The position numbers and the translations under genes are program-made. DNA of 64,000 nucleotides from Dichetophora obliterata (Eukaryota; Arthropoda; Insecta; Diptera; Sciomyzidae): positions 191,001 through 255,000 of the forward strand of contig OY986439.1 in NCBI GenBank assembly GCA_963920525.1, in the 5' to 3' direction. The notes under the pieces were generated by a model. It did no database searches. It was not told the DNA's origin and saw only the letters and a list, made by a program, of their open reading frames with translations. Below, piece by piece: positions 51,211-62,600 of the stretch; positions within the stretch are counted from its first letter, which is position 1; each line of letters begins with the position of its first letter.

Positions 51211-53200
51211 GTCCTCGTCCTTAAGAAGGAATACTCCTTTGTCCAAATGCCGTTTGCTCTATCTCTTGTAGTTAGGAGTTGTAGAACACTTTTTGGAGTG
51301 GAAGCTGGCCAAAAACATGTGCTTTTTCCGTCATAACTCGCAAACCATACATCCTACAAGGACGATTTATACACCAAATTGTTTCTAATACATATATACA
51401 CAAGACTGCATATTCGGAAAAAAGTTTTCTGGAATGTGATTTTTTTTCAAGAATCTTAGTTAAAATTTTTTATATGAATCATAGTTTTTGACGTGGTTTT
51501 TTGCGATTTTTTTGATTTTTTAGCCATAACTTCTAAACCATACATCATAAAAGGACGATTTATGCATCAAACTGTTCCTTAAGCTACTGCCCACAAGACT
51601 GTATCCTTAAAATAATTTTAAAAATTAGATTTCATGTTAATTTCATGTGCCCTTTTTTGTCAATTTTTATTTTTTTTATTTATTTTCTAAAATAAAAACT
51701 ACATATCAGATAAGGACGATTCATGCATTAAAATGAGCACCAGGTCCTCGTCCTTAAGAAGGGATACTCCTTTGTCCAAATGCCGTTTGCTCTATCTCTT
51801 GTAGTTAGGAGTTGTAGAACACTTTTTGGAGTGGAAGCTGGCCAAAAACATGTGCTTTTTCCGTCATAACTCGCAAACCATACATCCTACAAGGACGATT
51901 TATACACCAAATTGTTTCTAATACATATATACACAAGACTGCATATTCAGAAAAAACTTTTCTGGATTTTGATTTTTTTTCAAGAATCTTAGTTAAAATT
52001 TTTTACATGAATCATAGTTTTTGACGTGGTTTTTTGCGATTTTTTTGATTTTTTAGCCATAACTTCTAAACCATACATCATAAAAGGACGATTTATGCAT
52101 CAAAATGTTCCTTAAGCTACTGCCCACAAGACTGTATCCTTAAAATAATTTTAAAAATTAGATTTCATGTTAATTTCATGTGCCCTTTTTTGTCAATTTT
52201 TATTTTTTTTATTTATTTTCTAAAATAAAAACTACATATCAGATAAGGACGATTCATGCATTAAAATGAGCACCAGGTCCTCGTCCTTAAGAAGGAATAC
52301 TCCTTTGTCCAAATGCCGTTTGCTCTATCTCTTGTAGTTAGGAGTTGTAGAACACTTTTTGGAGTGGAAGCTGGCCAAAAACATGTGCTTTTTCCGTCAT
52401 AACTCGCAAACCATACATCCTACAAGGACGATTTATACACCAAATTGTTTCTAATACATATATACACAAGACTGCATATTCGGAAAAAAGTTTTCTGGAA
52501 TGTGATTTTTTTTCAAGAATCTTAGTTAAAATTTTTTATATGAATCATAGTTTTTGACGTGGTTTTTTGCGATTTTTTTGATTTTTTAGCCATAACTTCT
52601 AAACCATACATCATAAAAGGACGATTTATGCATCAAACTGTTCCTTAAGCTACTGCCCACAAGACTGTATCCTTAAAATAATTTTAAAAATTAGATTTCA
52701 TGTTAATTTCATGTGCCCTTTTTTGTCAATTTTTATTTTTTTTATTTATTTTCTAAAATAAAAACTACATATCAGATAAGGACGATTCATGCATTAAAAT
52801 GAGCACCAGGTCCTCGTCCTTAAGAAGGGATACTCCTTTGTCCAAATGCCGTTTGCTCTATCTCTTGTAGTTAGGAGTTGTAGAACACTTTTTGGAGTGG
52901 AAGCTGGCCAAAAACATGTGCTTTTTCCGTCATAACTCGCAAACCATACATCCTACAAGGACGATTTATACACCAAATTGTTTCTAATACATATATACAC
53001 AAGACTGCATATTCAGAAAAAACTTTTCTGGATTTTGATTTTTTTTCAAGAATCTTAGTTAAAATTTTTTACATGAATCATAGTTTTTGACGTGGTTTTT
53101 TGCGATTTTTTTGATTTTTTAGCCATAACTTCTAAACCATACATCATAAAAGGACGATTTATGCATCAAACTGTTCCTTAAGCTACTGCCCACAAGACTG
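51211..53200 (+). repeat. Dimeric higher-order repeat (1066 bp)
   Basis: Two monomer types alternate: CATATTCGG with GGAATGTG, and CATATTCAG with AAACTTTT and GGATTTTG. Linked rare variants recur at exactly 1066 bp: GAAGGAATAC at 51225 and 52291, TATATGAATC at 51471 and 52537, and TCAAACTGTTCC near 51568 and 52633. The TCAAACTGTT variant also occurs one monomer later near 53167, beyond the strict dimer. This is a recent two-copy expansion of a dimer. Confidence 0.82.
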
Positions 53201-53579
53201 TATCCTTAAAATAATTTTAAAAATTAGATTTCATGTTAATTTCATGTGCCCTTTTTTGTCAATTTTTATTTTTTTTATTTATTTTCTAAAATAAAAACTA
53301 CATATCAGATAAGGACGATTCATGCATTAAAATGAGCACCAGGTCCTCGTCCTTAAGAAGGGATACTCCTTTGTCCAAATGCCGTTTGCTCTATCTCTTG
53401 TAGTTAGGAGTTGTAGAACACTTTTTGGAGTGGAAGCTGGCCAAAAACATGTGCTTTTTCCGTCATAACTCGCAAACCATACATCCTACAAGGACGATTT
53501 ATACACCAAATTGTTTCTAATACATATATACACAAGACTGCATATTCAGAAAAAAGTTTTCTGGATTTTGATTTTTTTT

Positions 53580-53656
53580 CAAGAATCTTAGTTAAAATTT
53601 TTTACATGAATCATAGTTTTTGACGTGGTTTTTTGCGTTGGATTTTGATTTTTTTT
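53580..53656 (+). repeat. 77-bp partial duplication of the monomer leader
   Basis: The landmark CAAGAATCTT occurs at 53580 and again at 53657, only 77 bp later. The segment between them runs through the leader as far as TTTTTTGCG and then, via TTGG, jumps back to GATTTTGATTTTTTTTC. The following unit continues normally to 54191. The duplicated span covers the monomer boundary. This is the only sub-monomer tandem duplication in the window and is likely a replication slippage or short-homology event. Confidence 0.88.
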
Positions 53657-56600
53657 CAAGAATCTTAGTTAAAATTTTTTACATGAATCATAGTTTTTGA
53701 CGTGGTTTTTTTGCGATTTTTTTGATTTTTTAGCCATAACTTCTAAACCATACATCATAAAAGGACGATTTATGCATCAAAATGTTCCTTAAGCTACTGC
53801 CCACAAGACTGTATCCTTAAAATAATTTTAAAAATTAGATTTCATGTTAATTTCATGTGCCCTTTTTTGTCAATTTTTATTTTTTTTATTTATTTTCTAA
53901 AATAAAAACTACATATCAGATAAGGACGATTCATGCATTAAAATGAGCACCAGGTCCTCGTCCTTAGGAAGGGATACTCCTTTGTCCAAATGCCGTTTGC
54001 TCTATCTCTTGTAGTTAGGAGTTGTAGAACACTTTTTGGAGTGGAAGCTGGCCAAAAACATGTGCTTTTTCCGTCATAACTCGCAAACCATACATCCTAC
54101 AAGGACGATTTATACACCAAATTGTTTCTAATACATATATACACAAGACTGCATATTCAGAAAAAAGTTTTCTGGATTTTGATTTTTTTTCAAGAATCTT
54201 AGTTAAAATTTTTTACATGAATCATAATTTTTGACGTGGTTTTTTGCGATTTTTTTGATTTTTTAGCCATAACTTCTAAACCATACATCATAAAAGGACG
54301 ATTTATGCATCAAAATGTTCCTTAAGCTACTGCCCACAAGACTGTATCCTTAAAATAATTTTAAAAATTAGATTTCATGTTAATTTCATGTGCCCTTTTT
54401 TGTCAATTTTTATTTTTTTTTATTTATTTTCTAAAATAAAAACTACATATCAGATAAGGACGATTCATGCATTAAAATGAGCACCAGGTCCTCGTCCTTA
54501 AGAAGGGATACTCCTTTGTCCAAATGCCGTTTGCTCTATCTCTTGTAGTTAGGAGTTGTAGAACACTTTTTGGAGTGGAAGCTGGCCAAAAACATGTGCT
54601 TTTTCCGTCATAACTCGCAAACCATACATCCTACAAGGACGATTTATACACCAAATTGTTTCTAATACATATATACACAAGACTGCATATTCAGAAAAAA
54701 GTTTTCTGGATTTTGATTTTTTTTCAAGAATCTTAGTTAAAATTTTTTACATGAATCATAGTTTTTGACGTGGTTTTTTGCGATTTTTTTGATTTTTTAG
54801 CCATAACTTCTAAACCATACATCATAAAAGGACGATTTATGCATCAAAATGTTCCTTAAGCTACTGCCCACAAGACTGTATCCCTAAAATAATTTTAAAA
54901 ATTAGATTTCATGTTAATTTCATGTGCCCTTTTTTGTCAATTTTTATTTTTTTTATTTATTTTCTAAAATAAAAACTACATATCAGATAAGGACGATTCA
55001 TGCATTAAAATGAGCACCAGGTCCTCGTCCTTAAGAAGGGATACTCCTTTGTCCAAATGCCGTTTGCTCTATCTCTTGTAGTTAGGAGTTGTAGAACACT
55101 TTTTGGAGTGGAAGCTGGCCAAAAACATGTGCTTTTTCCGTCATAACTCGCAAACCATACATCCTACAAGGACGATTTATACACCAAATTGTTTCTAATA
55201 CATATATACACAAGACTGCATATTCAGAAAAAAGTTTTCTGGATTTTGATTTTTTTTCAAGAATCTTAGTTAAAATTTTTTACATGAATCATAGTTTTTG
55301 ACGTGGTTTTTTGCGATTTTTTTGATTTTTTAGCCATAACTTCTAAACCATACATTATAAAAGGACGATTTATGCATCAAAATGTTCCTTAAGCTACTGC
55401 CCACAAGACTGTATCCTTAAAATAATTTTAAAAATTAGATTTAATGTTAATTTCATGTGCCATTTTTTGTCAATTTTTATTTTTTTTATTTATTTTCTAA
55501 AATAAAAACTACATATCAGATAAGGACGATTCATGCATTAAAATGAGCACCAGGTCCTCGTCCTTAAGAAGGGATACTCCTTTGTCCAAATGCCGTTTGC
55601 TCTATCTCTTGTAGTTAGGAGTTGTAGAACACTTTTTGGAGTGGAAGCTGGCCAAAAACATGTGCTTTTTCCGTCATAACTCGCAAACCATACATCCTAC
55701 AAGGACGATTTATACACCAAATTGTTTCTAATACATATATACACAAGACTGCATATTCAGAAAAAAGTTTTCTGGATTTTGATTTTTTTTCAAGAATCTT
55801 AGTTAAAATTTTTTACATGAATCATAGTTTTAGACGTGGTTTTTTGCGATTTTTTTGATTTTTTAGCCATAACTTCTAAACCATACATCATAAAAGGACG
55901 ATTTATGCATCAAAATGTTCCTTAAGCTACTGCCCACAAGACTGTATCCTTAAAATAATTTTAAAAATTAGATTTCATGTTAATTTCATGTGCCCTTTTT
56001 TGTCAATTTTTATTTTTTTTATTTATTTTCTAAAATAAAAACTACATATCAGATAATGACGATTCATGCATTAAAATGAGCACCAGGTCCTCGTCCTTAA
56101 GAAGGGATACTCCTTTGTCCAAATGCCGTTTGCTCTATCTCTTGTAGTTAGGAGTTGTAGAACACTTTTTGGAGTGGAAGCTGGCCAAAAACATGTGCTT
56201 TTTCCGTCATAACTCGCAAACCATACATCCTACAAGGACGATTTATACACCAAATTGTTTCTAATACATATATACACAAGACTGCATATTCGGAAAAAAG
56301 TTTTCTGGAATGTGATTTTTTTTCAAGAATCTTAGTTAAAATTTTTTACATGAATCATAGTTTTTGACGTGGTTTTTTGCGATTTTTTTGATTTTTTAGC
56401 CATAACTTCTAAACCATACATCATAAAAGGACGATTTATGCATCAAAATGTTCCTTAAGCTACTGCCCACAAGACTGTATCCTTAAAATAATTTTAAAAA
56501 TTAGATTTAATGTTAATTTCATGTGCCCTTTTTTGTCAATTTTTATTTTTTTTATTTATTTTCTAAAATAAAAACTACATATCAGATAAGGACGATTCAT

Positions 56601-59600
56601 GCATTAAAATGAGCACCAGGTCCTCGTCCTTAAGAAGGGATACTCCTTTGTCCAAATGCCGTTTGCTCTATCTCTTGTAGTTAGGAGTTGTAGAACACTT
56701 TTTGGAGTGGAAGCTGGCCAAAAACATGTGCTTTTTCCGTCATAACTCGCAAACCATACATCCTACAAGGACGATTTATACACCAAATTGTTTCTAATAC
56801 ATATATACACAAGACTGCATATTCGGAAAAAAGTTTTCTGGAATGTGATTTTTTTTCAAGAATCTTAGTTAAAATTTTTTATATGAATCATAGTTTTTGA
56901 CGTGGTTTTTTGCGATTTTTTTGATTTTTTAGCCATAACTTCTAAACCATACATCATAAAAGGACGATTTATGCATCAAAATGTTCCTTAAGCTACTGCC
57001 CACAAGACTGTATCCTTAAAATAATTTTAAAAATTAGATTTCATGTTAATTTCATGTGCCCTTTTTTGTCAATTTTTATTTTTTTTATTTATTTTCTAAA
57101 ATAAAAACTACATATCAGATAAGGACGATTCATGCATTAAAATGAGCACCAGGTCCTCGTCCTTAAGAAGGGATACTCCTTTGTCCAAATGCCGTTTGCT
57201 CTATCTCTTGTAGTTAGGAGTTGTAGAACACTTTTTGGAGTGGAAGCTGGCCAAAAACATGTGCTTTTTTCGTCATAACTCGCAAACCATACATCCTACA
57301 AGGACGATTTATACACCAAATTGTTTCTAATACATATATACACAAGACTGCATATTCAGAAAAAACTTTTCTGGATTTTGATTTTTTTTCAAGAATCTTA
57401 GTTAAAATTTTTTACATGAATCATAGTTTTTGACGTGGTTTTTTGCGATTTTTTTGATTTTTTAGCCATAACTTCTAAACCATACATCATAAAAGGACGA
57501 TTTATGCATCAAAATGTTCCTTAAGCTACTGCCCACAAGACTGTATCCTTAAAATAATTTTAAAAATTAGATTTCATGTTAATTTCATGTGCCCTTTTTT
57601 GTCAATTTTTATTTTTTTTATTTATTTTCTAAAATAAAAACTACATATCAGATAAGGACGATTCATGCATTAAAATGAGCACCAGGTCCTCGTCCTTAAG
57701 AAGGGATACTCCTTTGTCCAAATGCCGTTTGCTCTATCTCTTGTAGTTAGGAGTTGTAGAACACTTTTTGGAGTGGAAGCTGGCCAAAAACATGTGCTTT
57801 TTACGTCATAACTCGCAAACCATACATCCTACAAGGACGATTTATACACCAAATTGTTTCTAATACATATATACACAAGACTGCATATTCAGAAAAAACT
57901 TTTCTGGATTTTGATTTTTTTTCAAGAATCTTAGTTAAAATTTTTTACATGAATCATAGTTTTTGACGTGGTTTTTTGCGATTTTTTTGATTTTTTAGCC
58001 ATAACTTCTAAACCATACATCATAAAAGGACGATTTATGCATCAAAATGTTCCTTAAGCTACTGCCCACAAGACTGTATCCTTAAAATAATTTTAAAAAT
58101 TAGATTTCATGTTAATTTCATGTGCCCTTTTTTGTCAATTTTTATTTTTTTTATTTATTTTCTAAAATAAAAACTACATATCAGATAAGGACGATTTTTT
58201 TGATTTTTTAGCCATAACTTCTAAACCATACATCATAAAAGGACGATTTATGCATCAAAATGTTCCTTAAGCTACTGCCCACAAGACTGTATCCTTAAAA
58301 TAATTTTAAAAATTAGATTTCATGTTAATTTCATGTGCCCTTTTTTGTCAATTTTTATTTTTTTTATTTATTTTCTAAAATAAAAACTACATATCAGATA
58401 AGGACGATTCATGCATTAAAATGAGCACCAGGTCCTCGTCCTTAAGAAGGGATACTCCTTTGTCCAAATGCCGTTTGCTCTATCTCTTGTAGTTAGGAGT
58501 TGTAGAACACTTTTTGGAGTGGAAGCTGGCCAAAAACATGTGCTTTTTCCGTCATAACTCGCAAACCATACATCCTACAAGGACGATTTATACACCAAAT
58601 TGTTTCTAATACATATATACACAAGACTGCATATTCGGAAAAAAGTTTTCTGGAATGTGATTTTTTTTCAAGAATCTTAGTTAAAATTTTTTACATGAAT
58701 CATAGTTTTTGACGTGGTTTTTTGCGATTTTTTTTATTTTTTAGCCATAACTTCTAAACCATACATCATAAAAGGACGATTTATGCATCAAAATGTTCCT
58801 TAAGCTACTGCCCACAAGACTGTATCCTTAAAATAATTTTAAAAATTAGATTTCATGTTAATTTCATGTGCCCTTTTTTGTCAATTTTTATTTTTTTTAT
58901 TTATTTTCTAAAATAAAAACTACATATCAGATAAGGACGATTCATGCATTAAAATGAGCACCAGGTCCTCGTCCTTAAGAAGGGATACTCCTTTGTCCAA
59001 ATGCCGTTTGCTCTATCTCTTGTAGTTAGGAGTTGTAGAACACTTTTTGGAGTGGAAGCTGGCCAAAAACATGTGCTTTTTCCGTCATAACTCGCAAACC
59101 ATACATCCTACAAGGACGATTTATACACCAAATTGTTTCTAATACATATATACACAAGACTGCATATTCAGAAAAAAGTTTTCTGGATTTTGATTTTTTT
59201 TCAAGAATCTTAGTTAAAATTTTTTACATGAATCATAGTTTTTGACGTGGTTTTTTGCGATTTTTTTGATTTTTTAGCCATAACTTCTAAACCATACATC
59301 ATAAAAGGACGATTTATGCATCAAAATGTTCCTTAAGCTACTGCCCACAAGACTGTATCCTTAAAATAATTTTAAAAATTAGATTTCATGTTAATTTCAT
59401 GTGCCCTTTTTTGTCAATTTTTATTTTTTTTATTTATTTTCTAAAATAAAAACTACATATCAGATAAGGACGATTCATGCATTAAAATGAGCACCAGGTC
59501 CTCGTCCTTAAGAAGGGATACTCCTTTGTCCAAATGCCGTTTGCTCTATCTCTTGTAGTTAGGAGTTGTAGAACACTTTTTGGAGTGGAAGCTGGCCAAA

Positions 59601-62600
59601 AACATGTGCTTTTTCCGTCATAACTCGCAAACTGTACAACCTACAAGGACGATTTATACACCAAATTGTTTCTAATACATATATACACAAGACTGCATAT
59701 TCAGAAAAAAGTTTTCTGGAATGTGATTTTTTTTCAAGAATCTTAGTTAAAATTTTTTACATGAATCATAGTTTTTGACGTGGTTTTTTGCGATTTTTTT
59801 GATTTTTTAGCCATAACTTCTAAACCATACATCATAAAAGGACGATTTATGCATCAAAATGTTCCTTAAGCTACTGCCCACAAGACTGTATCCTTAAAAT
59901 AATTTTAAAAATTAGATTTCATGTTAATTTCATGTGCCCTTTTTTGTCAATTTTTATTTTTTTTATTTATTTTCTAAAATAAAAACTACATATCAGATAA
60001 GGACGATTCATGCATTAAAATGAGCACCAGGTCCTCGTCCTTAAGAAGGGATACTCCTTTGTCCAAATGCCGTTTGCTCTATCTCTTGTAGTTAGGAGTT
60101 GTAGAACACTTTTTGGAGTGGAAGCTGGCCAAAAACATGTGCTTTTTCCGTCATAACTCGCAAACCATACATCCTACAAGGACGATTTATACACCAAATT
60201 GTTTCTAATACATATATACACAAGACTGCATATTCGGAAAAAAGTTTTCTGGAATGTGATTTTTTTTCAAGAATCTTAGTTAAAATTTTTTATATGAATC
60301 ATAGTTTTTGACGTGGTTTTTTGCGATTTTTTTGATTTTTTAGCCATAACTTCTAAACCATACATCATAAAAGGACGATTTATGCATCAAAATGTTCCTT
60401 AAGCTACTGCCCACAAGACTGTATCCTTAAAATAATTTTAAAAATTAGATTTCATGTTAATTTCATGTGCCCTTTTTTGTCAATTTTTATTTTTTTTATT
60501 TATTTTCTAAAATAAAAACTACATATCAGATAAGGACGATTCATGCATTAAAATGAGCACCAGGTCCTCGTCCTTAAGAAGGGATACTCTTTTGTCCAAA
60601 TGCCGTTTGCTCTATCTCTTGTAGTTAGGAGTTGTAGAACACTTTTTGGAGTGGAAGCTGGCCAAAAACATGTGCTTTTTCCGTCATAACTCGCAAACCA
60701 TACATCCTACAAGGACGATTTATACACCAAATTGTTTCTAATACATATATACACAAGACTGCAAATTCGGAAAAAAGTTTTCTGGAATGTGATTTTTTTT
60801 CAAGAATCTTAGTTAAAATTTTTTACATGAATCATAGTTTTTGACGTGGTTTTTTGCGATTTTTTTGATTTTTTAGCCATAACTTCTAAACCATACATCA
60901 TAAAAGGACGATTTATGCATCAAAATGTTCCTTAAGCTACTGCCCACAAGACTGTATCCTTAAAATAATTTTAAAAATTAGATTTCATGTTAATTTCATG
61001 TGCCCTTTTTTGTCAATTTTTATTTTTTTTATTTATTTTCTAAAATAAAAACTACATATCAGATAAGGACGATTCATGCATTAAAATGAGCACCAGGTCC
61101 TCGTCCTTAAGAAGGGATACTCCTTTGTCCAAATGCCGTTTGCTCTATCTCTTGTAGTTAGGAGTTGTAGAACACTTTTTGGAGTGGAAGCTGGCCAAAA
61201 ACATGTGCTTTTTTCGTCATAACTCGCAAACCATACATCCTACAAGGACGATTTATACACCAAATTGTTTCTAATACATATATACACAAGACTGCATATT
61301 CAGAAAAAAGTTTTCTGGAATTTGATTTTTTTTCAAGAATCTTAGTTAAAATTTTTTACATGAATCATTGTTTTTGACGTGGTTTTTTGCGATTTTTTTG
61401 ATTTTTTAGCCATAACTTCTAAACCGAACATCATAAAAGGACGATTTATGCATCAAAATGTTCCTTAAGCTACTGCCCACAAGACTGTATCCTTAAAATA
61501 ATTTTAAAAATTAGATTTCATGTTAATTTCATGTGCCCTTTTTTGTCAATTTTTATTTTTTTTATTTATTTTCTAAAATAAAAACTACATATCAGATAAG
61601 GACGATTCATGCATTAAAATGAGCACCAGGTCCTCGTCCTTAAGAAGGGATACTCCTTTGTCCAAATGCCGTTTGCTCTATCTCTTGTAGTTAGGAGTTG
61701 TAGAACACTTTTTGGAGTGGAAGCTGGCCAAAAACATGTGCTTTTTCCGTCATAACTCGCAAACCATACATCCTACAAGGACGATTTATACACCAAATTG
61801 TTTCTAATACATATATACACAAGACTGCATATTCAGAAAAAAGTTTTCTGGATTTTGATTTTTTTTCAAGAATCTTAGTTAAAATTTTTTACATGAATCA
61901 TAGTTTTTGACGTGGTTTTTTGCGATTTTTTTGATTTTTTAGCCATAACTTCTAAACCATACATCATAAAAGGACGATTTATGCATCAAAATGTTCCTTA
62001 AGCTACTGCCCACAAGACTGTTTCCTTAAAATAATTTTAAAAATTAGATTTCATGTTAATTTCATGTGCCCTTTTTTGTCAATTTTTATTTTTTTTATTT
62101 ATTTTCTAAAATAAAAACTACATATCAGATAAGGACGATTCATGCATTAAAATGAGCACCAGGTCCTCGTCCTTAAGAAGGGATACTCCTTTGTCCAAAT
62201 GCCGTTTGCTCTATCTCTTGTAGTTAGGAGTTGTAGAACACTTTTTGGAGTGGAAGCTGGCCAAAAACATGTGCTTTTTTCGTCATAACTCCCAAACCAT
62301 ACATCCTACAAGGACGATTTATACACCAAATTGTTTCTAATACATATATACACAAGACTGCATATTCAGAAAAAAGTTTTCTGGAATTTGATTTTTTTTC
62401 AAGAATCTTAGTTAAAATTTTTTACATGAATCATAGTTTTTGACGTGGTTTTTTGCGATTTTTTTGATTTTTTAGCCATAACTTCTAAACCATACATCAT
62501 AAAAGGACGATTTATGCATCAAAATGTTCCTTAAGCTACTGCCCACAAGACTGTATCCTTAAAATAATTTTAAAAATTAGATTTCATGTTAATTTCATGT

